Position numbers and translations under genes: made by a program. This document shows positions 15,203 through 24,132 of a stretch of DNA of 64,000 bases, in pieces. The stretch lies in the NCBI GenBank assembly GCA_964395715.1, contig CAYNAU010000001.1, positions 496,001 through 560,000 on the forward strand. The letters run 5' to 3'. The notes under the pieces are model-generated. The model did no database searches and was not told the origin of the DNA. It worked only from the letters and a program-made list of their open reading frames with translations. Position 1 is the stretch's first letter. The number at the start of each line of letters is the position of its first letter. This DNA comes from Porticoccus sp964395715. Its GTDB lineage: Bacteria > Pseudomonadota > Gammaproteobacteria > Pseudomonadales > Porticoccaceae.

Positions 15203-16351
15203 TTATTGGCCTTGCTTGAATTTAAGAACATCAAGAGGCTGTACCAGGTCGCCAGTCGAGTTACCCCAAGCATTACGCTCGTAGGTAATGATGGCGGCCA
15301 GGTCTACCTCAGACAGCTGGCCACCGAAGGCCTGCATGGCTGTTCCAGCCTTACCGTTGACGACGATATCCAGGTGTGCGGCAACATCACCTGTTGCAAT
15401 GGCAGAACCTTTCAGGCCCGGGAACACACCGGGAATACCTTCACCATTGCCACCGTGACAGGACGCACAAGACAGGTTGTAAGCGGCTTCACCCTGAGCC
15501 ATCAGCTCGTCAAGGGTAAAGGTTTTCTTGGCCAACTCGCGCACTGCCGCCACTTCTTCTTTCTTCTTGCTCATCCAGGCGTTGTACTCTTCTTTTTCCA
15601 GTACATTCACCACAATCGGCATAAAGGCGTGGCCTTTACCACAGAGCTCGGCACATTCACCGCGGTAGATACCGGGTTCTTCGATATAAGCCCAGGTTTC
15701 GTTAACCAGCCCAGGGATCGCATCTTTCTTAACGCCCAGATCCACCACCCACCAGGAGTGGATAACATCTTTAGCGGTAATCAGGAAACGGACTTTCGTC
15801 TTCGCGGGAAGAACAAGTGCCTGTGAGACTTCCTGGAGATAGTATTGGCTTTTGGGGGCGGTATTGTAGATTTCTTCTTCGGGTGTTGTCAGTTCGCTCA
15901 TAAAGGCGACATCTTCACCAAGATATTCATACTGCCACTTCCACTGGTAACCCGTGACCTTGATGTCCATTTCAGCTTCTGAGGTGTCATAAACATCCAG
16001 CAAAGCTGTTGTTGCAGGGACCGCCATAACGATCAGCAACAATGCAGGAATCACCGTCCAGACTATTTCTGCCGTGGTGTTTTCATGGAAGTTAGCCGCT
16101 ACAGCACCTTTTGATTTACGGTGTGCAAACATGCTGTAGAACATTACTGCGAATACGCCAACTCCGATTACCACGCAGATCCAGAAAATGATCATATGAA
16201 TATCGTAGATTGCGTTGCTTACGGGGGTTACCCCCTTGGGCATATTAACGGCCCAACGCTGTGCATCTTCTGCCAATGCCTTGCCCATAAAGGACAGCGA
16301 CATTACAGGGGCAAACACAAGCGCGAAAAGCATACGTGCTCTTCTTGACAT
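15203..16351 (-). CDS. ctaC: Cytochrome c oxidase subunit II with fused cytochrome c domain (caa3 type)
   Basis: About 382 residues. ATG 16351 is chosen because GGAGATAGGG stands just before it; an upstream TTG is less likely. Signal peptide (to about ALA-ED), two membrane helices, then the cupredoxin domain with the CuA site CAELCGKGHAFM near residues 233-244 (CxExCGxxHxxM). A C-terminal extension carries a c-type heme site CASCH near residue 295 and a likely axial Met (GTAMQAFG). The fusion marks a caa3-type oxidase taking electrons from cytochrome c. First gene of the structural operon. Confidence 0.97.
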   Translation of the reverse strand: MSRRARMLFALVFAPVMSLSFMGKALAEDAQRWAVNMPKGVTPVSNAIYDIHMIIFWICVVIGVGVFAVMFYSMFAHRKSKGAVAANFHENTTAEIVWTVIPALLLIVMAVPATTALLDVYDTSEAEMDIKVTGYQWKWQYEYLGEDVAFMSELTTPEEEIYNTAPKSQYYLQEVSQALVLPAKTKVRFLITAKDVIHSWWVVDLGVKKDAIPGLVNETWAYIEEPGIYRGECAELCGKGHAFMPIVVNVLEKEEYNAWMSKKKEEVAAVRELAKKTFTLDELMAQGEAAYNLSCASCHGGNGEGIPGVFPGLKGSAIATGDVAAHLDIVVNGKAGTAMQAFGGQLSEVDLAAIITYERNAWGNSTGDLVQPLDVLKFKQGQ

Positions 16352-16444
16352 CGCCCTATCTCCAGTCAATAAGTTTTTAGTTTTAAGTAATACGTTTTCT
16401 CAGCCGCAACGGGGCACCCAGTAGTGGACAGGGAAAACCGCGCG

Positions 16445-16467
16445 AGTATACCAGACTTTTTCCGCTT
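16445..16467 (-). promoter_or_regulatory. Candidate promoter (extended -10) of the cta operon
   Basis: On the minus strand TGGTATACT gives an extended -10 (TATACT at 16445-16450 on plus) about 94 bp before the ctaC start. The -35 region is poor (GGAGCG at 17-bp spacing), which is tolerated with an extended -10. No other good candidate was seen in the 16352-16538 gap. Confidence 0.4.
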
Positions 16468-16538
16468 CGCTCCAGACTATTCACCCTCCTGAACGTGGGG
16501 TTTTTCTGTCAAACTAGTCTTTTTTCCGGCACCAAACC

Positions 16539-17867
16539 ATGTTAAACCCCGACATAACACGCCAGGTTTTTCAGATCGCCCTGCCCATGACACTGGCCAG
16601 CCTGAGTGTACCTCTACTGGGCTTGGTAGATACCGGTATTCTCGGCCACCTTTCGACCGATAACTATCTGGCTGCCGTTGCCGCCGGTAGCAGCGTGATT
16701 ACCCTGCTGTTCTGGCTGTTTGCCTTCCTTCGCATGGGCAGCACGGGACTGACTGCCCGGGCATGGGGTGCCAACGATGGCCGGCGCTGCAAAGAACTGC
16801 TGTTCCAGTCTTTACTGCTGGCACTGTTATTGGGGCTGTTTCTGATCGCCTTTCGTCACCCGGTTGTCAGCCTCATCCTGCACCTGATCAGCCCCTCGGC
16901 TGAAGTCATGCCCCTGGCCACCGAGTACTGCCTGATCAGAGTCTTCGCCGCACCGGCTACATTCATGACCTACTGCATCATCGGATGGCTGTTGGGCCTG
17001 CAGCAGGCACGAACCACCCTGGCGGTGATGTTGTTTGTCAACCTGGCTAACATACTGCTGGATTTCCTGTTCATCATCGGCTTTGGCTGGAACAGCCGGG
17101 GGGCAGCACTGGCATCACTCTCGGCCGAGTACCTGGGTGTCTTAACTGCACTGGCACTGGTGTCCATCAGGCTTCGCACATTTACCCACGACTGGCAGTG
17201 GCGCCTTCTGGGGAAGTGGCATCAATACCGTGAATTTTTTGCCGTCAATCGCCACTTGTTTGTACGCACCGCACTACTGTTGTTCACAATGACCTTCTTT
17301 ACCGCACAGGGCGCACGGCAGGGTGATGCCGTGTTGGCGGCCAACGCCATCCTGATGCAACTGCTACTGCTGGTGGCATTTACCCAGGATGGTTTCGCCC
17401 ATGCCGCAGAGTCTCTCACTGGCCAGGCCATTGGGGCTCAGCAAACTGAACGCTTCTTGCAACTCTGTTACAACAGTACTTTCTGGGGTTTTGTTATCGC
17501 CCTAGCGGCCACCATTGTCTACTGGCTGTTACCCCACGCCATTATTAACCTGTTTACCAGTTTGCCTGCGGTGACCTCAGTCGCACTGGATTACTGGCCC
17601 TGGCTGGTCGCATTGCCGCTAACCGGCCTTATCTGTTTTATGGCCGATGGTGTTTTTATCGGCAGCGGAAAAACCCGCGCCATGCAGCAAAGCATGATTG
17701 TGGCCGTGCTGCTGGTTTTTCTCCCTGTCTGGTTTTTTGCACGACCTCTGGGCAACCATGGGCTGTGGCTGGCATACCTTTCCTTTCTGGCAGCACGCAG
17801 CGTACTGATGGGTTGGCTGTTCTACAAATACACCCGCGGACAGCTATGGATGGCGCACAAAAACTGA
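16539..17867 (+). CDS. dinF: MATE-family multidrug/Na+ efflux protein, DinF type
   Basis: 442-residue membrane protein of the MATE (NorM/DinF) antiporter family with about twelve spans in two halves. The N-terminal FQIALPMTLASLSVPLLGLVDT and the GSTGLTARAWGAND block are typical, as is GFAHAAESLTGQAIGA in the second half. It presumably exports organic cations or oxidised compounds against a Na+ or H+ gradient. It stands alone, divergent from ctaC. No LexA box was evident upstream, so SOS control as in E. coli dinF is not supported. Confidence 0.9.
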   Translation: MLNPDITRQVFQIALPMTLASLSVPLLGLVDTGILGHLSTDNYLAAVAAGSSVITLLFWLFAFLRMGSTGLTARAWGANDGRRCKELLFQSLLLALLLGLFLIAFRHPVVSLILHLISPSAEVMPLATEYCLIRVFAAPATFMTYCIIGWLLGLQQARTTLAVMLFVNLANILLDFLFIIGFGWNSRGAALASLSAEYLGVLTALALVSIRLRTFTHDWQWRLLGKWHQYREFFAVNRHLFVRTALLLFTMTFFTAQGARQGDAVLAANAILMQLLLLVAFTQDGFAHAAESLTGQAIGAQQTERFLQLCYNSTFWGFVIALAATIVYWLLPHAIINLFTSLPAVTSVALDYWPWLVALPLTGLICFMADGVFIGSGKTRAMQQSMIVAVLLVFLPVWFFARPLGNHGLWLAYLSFLAARSVLMGWLFYKYTRGQLWMAHKN

Positions 17868-17939
17868 AAGTCCGGGAATGGCTCTGTCTTATGCCAAGAT
17901 GTTCTTTGCCTTTTCAAATCGCTCAACTAGTTTTTGTGT

Positions 17940-18596
17940 ATGGATACCGTCAACATCCGCCAGGCCATTGCCATCGCCAAAGCACACGAACAAGCCACCG
18001 GTCAGCTTGCACGCCTGATGCAGGCCAGAGTGTCCAGGCTCCATCACACCATCCAGCTACCGCCGGAAAATATTGTGCCGGCCCTGCTCAATTTTATTCT
18101 TCATTACATTGACCAGGTACCGGAATTTATCGATGCGGTGGATACTATCTCCAGCGAGTGCGAAATCACCGATTACACTGAGCCGGTGATGCAGGTTGCC
18201 AAGGAATTTTTTATCCAGCCGCCGAACCTGATCGACGGCCATGAAGGGTTGAATGCGCTGATGGATGAGTCCTACCTGGCTCACCGGCTGATAGAAGAGG
18301 TCAATGACCGTTTTATGTCCCGTTTCAACGTGCCCTTGGTCCCCATGGACATGACGCGGTCCAACCTGATCATTCATCACCTGATTGGCGAACCATTTGC
18401 CAACCAACTCGACCACGCTGTCCACATCATTGCCGATCATCTTCAGGGAGGGGATCTGGTACTGGTTCCCGAGGCATGCAAGGTGGATCGGAGTAGTCGC
18501 TGGGCCAGCGACCTGCAGCGCTGGCCCTGCCTGGTGGACAACCTGTCCGTCAACCTTCTGCTGAACAGTCAGACTGCCCGGGTATTGATCAATTAA
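17940..18596 (+). CDS. Conserved hypothetical protein (~218 aa)
   Basis: I do not recognise a named domain. From ATG 17940 it is a soluble, mostly alpha-helical acidic protein without signal peptide or membrane spans. Features are an N-terminal helix MDTVNIRQAIAIAKAHEQA, a run EYDTISSEC-like acidic middle around ISSECEITDYTEP, FNVPLVPMDMTRSN, and a C-terminal ACKVDRSSRWASDLQRWP. No Shine-Dalgarno site is clear. It follows dinF by 72 bp and overlaps the end of the convergent YheV-type gene by four bases. Codon use looks like its neighbours, so it is likely a real vertically inherited gene. Confidence 0.75.
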   Translation: MDTVNIRQAIAIAKAHEQATGQLARLMQARVSRLHHTIQLPPENIVPALLNFILHYIDQVPEFIDAVDTISSECEITDYTEPVMQVAKEFFIQPPNLIDGHEGLNALMDESYLAHRLIEEVNDRFMSRFNVPLVPMDMTRSNLIIHHLIGEPFANQLDHAVHIIADHLQGGDLVLVPEACKVDRSSRWASDLQRWPCLVDNLSVNLLLNSQTARVLIN

Positions 18597-18847
18597 TTGC
18601 TGTTTCCTGATTTGCCGGGATCGATCAGCTTGACCGGTTGCACTTCTGCGTGCTTTTCAGCTTCTGTGCGATTAACGCGTGTCTCAAGTTCTCGTGGAGC
18701 ACTCTGCAAAAACATTTGTTCCCTGAAGTCGCAGCTGACACAGGCCCGGTAGTCTTTTCCATCTTCGGAAAATACAACCAGCTTATCCATTGCATTACAA
18801 CGCGGGCATACAGCTCCGGCGATAAAACGTTTTTTTTGACTGTACAT
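18593..18847 (-). CDS. yheV: YheV-family putative zinc-ribbon protein
   Basis: 84-residue protein whose first part MYSQKKRFIAGAVCPRC matches the YheV family, with CPRC and CVSC forming a four-cysteine zinc ribbon; the C-terminal half is a charged tail (ETRVNRTEAEKHAEVQPVKL). Start at ATG 18847 fits the family N-terminus; a GTG fifteen bases upstream is possible. Function in the family is unknown. Overlaps tail-to-tail with the preceding gene. Confidence 0.85.
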   Translation of the reverse strand: MYSQKKRFIAGAVCPRCNAMDKLVVFSEDGKDYRACVSCDFREQMFLQSAPRELETRVNRTEAEKHAEVQPVKLIDPGKSGNSN

Positions 18848-18974
18848 GGCGAGAGAATCCACTTGCCCGCTAAATAAAGATTAAGCTCCCCAAGACACAC
18901 CACAGAGAGGTTTGAGAGAGCCCGGATGGGCGTTATTATAACTTCATATCAACAGCGACTTTGCGAGAAATACT

Positions 18975-19541
18975 ATGACAGACAACATTCGCCCTCATAA
19001 GGACATCACGCCAACGCTGGGAGCCCGCGTCTATGTGGACCCGGCCGCCACCGTGATTGGCGATGTCACTCTGGGCGATGATGTATCCGTGTGGCCCGGC
19101 GCGGTGATTCGGGGTGACATGCACCGTATCACCATTGGCAATCGCTCCAATGTTCAGGACACGGCCGTTCTTCATATCACCCACGCCAGCCACTTCAATC
19201 CCGGCGGCTGGCCCCTGACCATCGGTGATGATGTCATTGTTGGACATGGCGCGATACTCCACGGGTGCACCCTGGGGAGTCGTATTCTGGTCGGCAACGG
19301 TGCCATCGTGAATGATGGCGCCATCGTCGAGGACGAAGTCATTATTGGCGCGGGGACCGTTGTGCCGCCGGGTAAACGCCTTGAGAGCGGCAACCTTTAC
19401 GTGGGCAACCCCTGCAGATTATTGAGGGCTGTCAGTGACAAGGAGCGGGAGTTTTTCACTTACTCACCCGGCAATTACGTCAAACTGAAAGACCAGTATC
19501 TGGCAGAAGCCTCCGGTGACTGGCGCAACGCCGCTGAATAA
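18975..19541 (+). CDS. Gamma-class carbonic anhydrase family protein (YrdA-like)
   Basis: 188-residue left-handed beta-helix protein of hexapeptide repeats (VYVDPAATVIGDVTLGDDVSV and following turns), followed by a C-terminal helix. The three metal-binding His positions of gamma-carbonic anhydrases are suggested by LHITHASH and VGHGAILHG. Bacterial YrdA/PaaY-like members bind zinc but vary in activity, so hydration of CO2 is likely but not certain. Starts at ATG 18975; converges on the rhodanese gene. Confidence 0.9.
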   Translation: MTDNIRPHKDITPTLGARVYVDPAATVIGDVTLGDDVSVWPGAVIRGDMHRITIGNRSNVQDTAVLHITHASHFNPGGWPLTIGDDVIVGHGAILHGCTLGSRILVGNGAIVNDGAIVEDEVIIGAGTVVPPGKRLESGNLYVGNPCRLLRAVSDKEREFFTYSPGNYVKLKDQYLAEASGDWRNAAE

Positions 19542-19552
19542 ACTCTGCTGGT

Positions 19553-19876
19553 TTACTGGCTGCTGATTAGCTCGTTGTAACCCCCCTCGTTGCTGACCCT
19601 GGTATAGCCCATGTTTTCCAAGGCCTGCAATGCCATGCCCGCGCGACGACCACTGCCACAATACAGCCGGATAGGCTGATTTTTATCCGGTGCCAGGCTG
19701 TTAATGGCATAGCCGATTTCAGTGTGGGTAACATTGATTGCGCCGGGTAAATGCCCTTGTTCATACTCGGCTGCTGATCGTACATCAATCCACAGTCCTT
19801 CAGATGCACACGCTGCCAAGCTGAACCACTGACAACAGATCGCCACAGCCGCCACTTTCAGAATACGTTTCATCAA
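19553..19876 (-). CDS. Periplasmic rhodanese-like protein (PspE type)
   Basis: 107 residues: a signal peptide (MMKRILKVAAVAICCQWFSL..CAS) then a single rhodanese domain with WIDVRSAAEYEQGHLPGA and the active-site loop CGSGRRA, where the Cys would carry the persulfide. Similar in size and layout to PspE, a periplasmic thiosulfate sulfurtransferase. The gene lies 12 bp after aroE stop on the same strand and may be co-transcribed with it. Confidence 0.88.
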   Translation of the reverse strand: MMKRILKVAAVAICCQWFSLAACASEGLWIDVRSAAEYEQGHLPGAINVTHTEIGYAINSLAPDKNQPIRLYCGSGRRAGMALQALENMGYTRVSNEGGYNELISSQ

Positions 19877-19888
19877 TGATCCACTCCC

Positions 19889-20713
19889 TTATGTCAGGCT
19901 GGCCCTTAATTCCGATATCACCAGTTTAGTATCCGGTTTGACCCCCCGCCACAGCTTGAAGGATTCCGCCGCTTGCTCGACCAGCATACCCAGGCCATCG
20001 GATACGGCTCGCGCCCCGTGCTGCCGAGCCCAGACGAGAAACGGCGTGGGTTGCGCCGCATACATCAGGTCGTAACAGTGGCCATCGGCGGTGAGCAAAT
20101 CATTTGGCAGGGGTGGCACTTCTCCTGACAGGCTGGCGCTGGTGCCATTGATGACCAGGTCAAATTGCTGCCCTTCCAACATGTCAAAACCACAGCCCAG
20201 CAGGTAACCCATATCAGCAAAGCCCTTGGCCAGCTGCAGGGCTTTGTCGATGGTACGATTGGCAATCACCACATGCTGTGGCAGCTCTTCCAAGAGGGGC
20301 TCGAGCACCCCGCGTACGGCGCCACCGGCACCCAGCACCAGCACTTTCTTGCCACGAATCTGCCAGCCAAGGTTTTCCAGAAGGTCCTTCACCATGCCAA
20401 CACCGTCGGTGTTGTCCCCAAGAATAGTGCCGTCTTCCTGTAAAGCCAGGGTGTTTACCGCACCGGCGTGCCTTGCCCGCGCTGTCAGTCGCGCCGCAAA
20501 ACTGTAGGCTTCCTGTTTGAAGGGCACAGTAATGTTCAACCCTTTACCGCCTGCGGCAAAAAAAGCTTCTGCAGCCTCACTGAAGCCATCCAGCGCCACC
20601 AACTGTTTGCTGTAAGTCATCGCCTGCCCAGTCTGGGCAGCAAACGCTGCGTGAATAGCGGGGGACTTGCTTTGCTCAACGGGGTTGCCGAAAACTGCGT
20701 AGCGATCAGTCAT
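19889..20713 (-). CDS. aroE: Shikimate 5-dehydrogenase
   Basis: 274-residue NADP-dependent shikimate dehydrogenase, fourth step after DAHP in chorismate synthesis. ATG 20713 is chosen since AAGGAC precedes it. Substrate-domain motifs are FGNPVEQSKSP and NITVPFK with its catalytic Lys, then DNTDGVG; the nucleotide-binding loop is VLGAGGAVRGV followed by ANRT, which favours NADP. In an operon behind hemF (11-bp gap), an arrangement also seen in Pseudomonas. Confidence 0.96.
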   Translation of the reverse strand: MTDRYAVFGNPVEQSKSPAIHAAFAAQTGQAMTYSKQLVALDGFSEAAEAFFAAGGKGLNITVPFKQEAYSFAARLTARARHAGAVNTLALQEDGTILGDNTDGVGMVKDLLENLGWQIRGKKVLVLGAGGAVRGVLEPLLEELPQHVVIANRTIDKALQLAKGFADMGYLLGCGFDMLEGQQFDLVINGTSASLSGEVPPLPNDLLTADGHCYDLMYAAQPTPFLVWARQHGARAVSDGLGMLVEQAAESFKLWRGVKPDTKLVISELRASLT

Positions 20714-20724
20714 TCTCTTGTCCT

Positions 20725-21627
20725 TCAAACCCAGTCTCTGGGCTGTAAATAGGTCTCATAAAGCTCTGCTTCAGGGCTGTTCGGTTCCGGCTGCCAGTTG
20801 TATTCCCAGCGCACCAGCGGTGGCAGTGACATCAAGATGGATTCGGTACGGCCTCCGGTCTGCAGGCCGAATAACGTGCCCCGATCGTAGACCAGGTTGA
20901 ACTCCACATAGCGCCCGCGCCGGTAGAGCTGGAACTCTCTTTCCCGCTCACCCCAAGTGGTTCGCTTGCGGCGCTGAACAATGGGCAGGTAGGCCTCCAG
21001 ATAACTGTCACCCACTGCACGCATCAGGGCAAAGCTCTGCTCAAAGCCGGGCGCATTGAAATCATCAAAAAACAGGCCGCCAACACCGCGCGGCTCACTG
21101 CGGTGCTTGAGATAAAAGTAATCGTCACACCATTGTTTAAAGCGTGGATAAATCTCTTCACCAAAGGGTTCACAGGCTGCCCTAGCCGTTCTGTGCCAGT
21201 GCTGGCAGTCCTCTTGGTCGCCGTAATAGGGCGTCAGGTCATAGCCACCGCCAAACCACCAGACGGGTTGTTCCCCCGCTTTTTCGGCAATAAAAAATCG
21301 TACGTTGGCATGCGAAGTCGGCACGTAGGGATTTTCAGGGTGCATCACCAGGGAGACACCCATGGCCTCAAAGGAACGGCCGGCCAGTTCCGGCCGTGCC
21401 GCTGTCGCTGATGGGGGTAGTTGGGTCCCGTGCACGTGGGAGAAATTCACACCACCTTTTTCAAACACATCACCGCCGGTAATCACCCGGCTGCGGCCAC
21501 CACCCCCTTCCTCGCGAACCCAGCTGTCCTCCTGAAAACAACTGCCGCCATCTTCCGCCTGCAACCCCTCGCAAATGCGATTCTGCAGCTCTAGCAGGTA
21601 ATTTTTTACAGCTAGCTTGTCGGTCAT
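20725..21627 (-). CDS. hemF: Oxygen-dependent coproporphyrinogen III oxidase
   Basis: 300-residue HemF, converting coproporphyrinogen III to protoporphyrinogen IX with O2 in heme synthesis. Family blocks are present throughout: FEKGGVNFSHVHG, WFGGGYDLTPYYG, CDDYFYLKHR, GGLFFDDF and EFNLVYDRGTLFGLQTGGRTESI (in shorter pieces). Length is normal. Fits an aerobic organism with a heme-rich oxidase. Followed by aroE on the same strand; 100 bp separate it from tsaC. Confidence 0.97.
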   Translation of the reverse strand: MTDKLAVKNYLLELQNRICEGLQAEDGGSCFQEDSWVREEGGGGRSRVITGGDVFEKGGVNFSHVHGTQLPPSATAARPELAGRSFEAMGVSLVMHPENPYVPTSHANVRFFIAEKAGEQPVWWFGGGYDLTPYYGDQEDCQHWHRTARAACEPFGEEIYPRFKQWCDDYFYLKHRSEPRGVGGLFFDDFNAPGFEQSFALMRAVGDSYLEAYLPIVQRRKRTTWGEREREFQLYRRGRYVEFNLVYDRGTLFGLQTGGRTESILMSLPPLVRWEYNWQPEPNSPEAELYETYLQPRDWV

Positions 21628-21727
21628 GTTTTTTACTCGCTGGACATCAATGCAGGATGCGCAAGTTTGCGTTGCCGGGACGGCAATGACAACCGCAACA
21701 CTCTGAAAAAAGAATGACGCAGGTACA

Positions 21728-22291
21728 TCAACCGGAGCGGATCGTCTCGCCAGTTAGGAGGTTGATGATTGGCGTTGGTCTTTGCATACCACCGAGGGGG
21801 CCCGGCACCACAGCATCAAGCAGTGAATGAAAATACAGCTCGACCTTGAGCCGGGACATCGCGGGTGGACGACCATGGGGATTCGCGGAAGTAGAGATCA
21901 ATGGCCCACCATATTTCTGGCAGATGGCCGCAGCGACTGGGTGGCGGGTCACGCGCAGTGCCAATGTTTCGCGCCCCCCGGTAACCCAGCAGGGAGCACA
22001 TCCATTGTTGGGAACCAGCCAGGTCTGCGCCCCGGGCCAACTGTCTTCAAGCCGCTGAAGCAATGATGAAGGCAGGCCGCGTAAAAACGGCTCAAACTGG
22101 GAAATATTCGAGGCAATCATGATCAGCCCCATATCCTGGCGCCGATGTTTCATGGCAAGAATACGTTGCACCGCTGACTGGTCCAGAGGGTCACAACCAA
22201 GACCCCAAACAGCCTCGGTGGGGTAGGCAATAACCCCGCCATTGCGCAAGGCTTTTACAGCCCCGGCAATTTGCAGGGTTGGGAGAAGCAT
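21728..22291 (-). CDS. tsaC: Threonylcarbamoyl-AMP synthase (TsaC/YrdC)
   Basis: 187-residue YrdC-domain protein making threonylcarbamoyl-adenylate for the t6A37 modification of ANN-decoding tRNAs. The family signature VIAYPTEAVWGLGCDP is near the N-terminus, followed by KHRRQDMGLIMIA and the ISTSANPHGRPP block. I begin it at ATG 22291; an in-frame TTG at 22312, overlapping the purE stop, would add seven residues. Neither start has a clear ribosome site. Follows purE directly. Confidence 0.93.
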   Translation of the reverse strand: MLLPTLQIAGAVKALRNGGVIAYPTEAVWGLGCDPLDQSAVQRILAMKHRRQDMGLIMIASNISQFEPFLRGLPSSLLQRLEDSWPGAQTWLVPNNGCAPCWVTGGRETLALRVTRHPVAAAICQKYGGPLISTSANPHGRPPAMSRLKVELYFHSLLDAVVPGPLGGMQRPTPIINLLTGETIRSG

Positions 22292-22308
22292 GGAATTCAA
22301 ATTGCCGG

Positions 22309-22815
22309 TCAAGCGTTGTTCAGCTTTTCCTGTAGCGCAGCATCCTTATCCAGGATGGCTTGGGCATTGGCGGCACGCTCTTCAACCAGCTTGCGATGCA
22401 GCTCACTGTCACTGACACCAATAATCTGTGCTGCCAGATAAGCGGCATTCTTGGCGCCGGCTTTGCCAATGGCAACCGTTGCCACAGGAATGCCACCGGG
22501 CATTTGCACCGTTGAGAGGAGGGCATCCAACCCGTCCAGGGAAGAATTGATGGGCACGCCAATCACGGGCTTCAGGGTGTTGGCAGAAACGGCACCCGCA
22601 AGGTGAGCGGCCATGCCTGCCGCACAGATGAATGCGGCGCAACCGCGCTGGTCAGCACCCTGCACATAGCTGTGCGTAGCCTCAGGCGTGCGGTGTGCAG
22701 ACAGCACCTTTACCTCGAATGGCACGTCAAACTTCTTCAGTATTTCAAAGCTGGCTTCCATGGTCGGCAAGTCAGAATCGGAACCCATAAGAATGGCAAC
22801 AAAGGGCTTGCTCAT
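22309..22815 (-). CDS. purE: N5-carboxyaminoimidazole ribonucleotide mutase
   Basis: 168-residue PurE class I, moving the carboxyl group of N5-CAIR to give CAIR in purine synthesis. GSDSDLPTM near residue 11 binds the phosphate and SAHRTPE carries the catalytic His. ATG 22815 follows GGGGAG. PurK is not adjacent. The upstream 131 bp contains no clear PurR operator that I could identify. Confidence 0.95.
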   Translation of the reverse strand: MSKPFVAILMGSDSDLPTMEASFEILKKFDVPFEVKVLSAHRTPEATHSYVQGADQRGCAAFICAAGMAAHLAGAVSANTLKPVIGVPINSSLDGLDALLSTVQMPGGIPVATVAIGKAGAKNAAYLAAQIIGVSDSELHRKLVEERAANAQAILDKDAALQEKLNNA

Positions 22816-22946
22816 TTTTTACTCCCCTTTAAAAAGCAGCGCAGGCTACCGGAACAAACCGGCTTTCGCAACCGAAAAAATAGCGATAACAGATTGGTTT
22901 TGTTACTAAAATCCGCCTATCGGTCATTTTATGGCCGGGTTAGAAA

Positions 22947-24044
22947 TCATTCCAGCCGTTGAAATGAACCATTGATGGAAACAACTTTTCCATCCAGTTC
23001 CAATAACATCAACATTTGCATCACATCCTTGGCAGGCATCCCTGTCGAGATCACCAGACTATCCACATCCACAGGATCAAACCCCATCGCGGATAACAGC
23101 CTCTTCTCATCGCCCGAACATTCGGGAGCCGTCGTGAAGGCCGTTTCAGCATAATATTCAAGCATGCCACCCAACTGCTGGACAATCTCTTGTGGTGATT
23201 CCACCAGTGTCGCCCCCTGCCTGATCAGATGGTGGCTTCCCCTGCTCATGGGATTGTGTATGGATCCGGGAATGGCAAAGACTTCCCGGTTTTGCTCCAA
23301 TGCATAGCGCGCTGTGATTAACGAACCACTTTTTAGCGCCGCTTCCACTACCAGCACGCCGGAACTCAAACCACTGATCAGGCGATTCCGGCGCGGAAAA
23401 TGGGATGGCAGCGGGGAGGTTCCCGGTAAAAATTCACTGATCACGGCGCCGCCACTCTCAAGAATACGTTGATAAATATCCTGATGTTGTCTCGGGTAGA
23501 CGACATCCACGCCTGACCCCAATACTGCCAGCGTTTTTCCACCTTGCAGGGCTCCGCGGTGTGCAGCCCCATCAATACCCAATGCAAGTCCACTGGTGAT
23601 CACAAATCCACCCGCAGCCAGATAACAGGAGAAACTTTCAGCATTCCTGATGCCCTGGGGTGTCGCATTGCGGCTACCGACTACGGCAACCTGTGGCATC
23701 GACAACCAGGAACTATCTCCGCGAACAAACAACAGCGGGGGCGGCACGGAGATTTCTCTAAGCAGAGGAGGGTATACCTCATCAAGGCCTGTTATGCAGC
23801 TCACCTGTTGACGAACGCACCAGTTTAAAATGTCTTCGGCACGATCTTCGAGTTGCGGCAGCTGCGGTTTCAGCTCGGACCATCGCCCAACCGCTTTCTG
23901 GTCAGCTATCACATTGGCGATACTTTCGGGCTCAGCAACCGCTGCTGGCAGTGATACGCCGTGTCTCAAGAGCGTCCAGATATCACTGGCGCGAATGCCT
24001 TTTGCCATCGCCAAAACAAGGCAGGCCCTTCTGTCCTTATCCAT
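22947..24044 (-). CDS. dprA: DNA-processing protein DprA (Smf)
   Basis: About 365 residues. DprA binds incoming single-stranded DNA and loads RecA during transformation. I start at ATG 24044, preceded by AAGGA; upstream in-frame ATGs at 24071 and 24053 lack this. Layout: N-terminal SAM-like helices, the central Rossmann domain with VAVVGSRNATPQG, ITSGLALGIDGAAH, AVLGSGVDVVYP and SEFLPGTSPLPSHFPRRNR in pieces, and a C-terminal winged helix (RLLSAMGFDPVDVDSL). Also present in non-competent bacteria, so competence is not implied. Confidence 0.94.
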   Translation of the reverse strand: MDKDRRACLVLAMAKGIRASDIWTLLRHGVSLPAAVAEPESIANVIADQKAVGRWSELKPQLPQLEDRAEDILNWCVRQQVSCITGLDEVYPPLLREISVPPPLLFVRGDSSWLSMPQVAVVGSRNATPQGIRNAESFSCYLAAGGFVITSGLALGIDGAAHRGALQGGKTLAVLGSGVDVVYPRQHQDIYQRILESGGAVISEFLPGTSPLPSHFPRRNRLISGLSSGVLVVEAALKSGSLITARYALEQNREVFAIPGSIHNPMSRGSHHLIRQGATLVESPQEIVQQLGGMLEYYAETAFTTAPECSGDEKRLLSAMGFDPVDVDSLVISTGMPAKDVMQMLMLLELDGKVVSINGSFQRLE

Positions 24045-24085
24045 GCTGTTCATCCTTGAACGCTTCGCCATGCAAAATTTTAATC

Positions 24086-24118
24086 AAAAAAAACGCCGAC
24101 TCAATGTCGGCGTTTTCT
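24086..24118. terminator. Rho-independent terminator between the LysM gene and dprA
   Basis: Stem AAAACGCCGAC (24090-24100) / GTCGGCGTTTT (24106-24116), loop TCAAT, flanked by A and T runs. Read on the minus strand it ends the LysM-gene transcript just before dprA; its symmetry would let it act in both directions. Confidence 0.88.
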
Positions 24119-24132
24119 GAAGGCGTTTCCGA

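Noticed and set aside
22816..22946. PurR operator before purE
   Set aside because: Only a loose half-match (TTCGCAACCG) to the operator; not enough to call.
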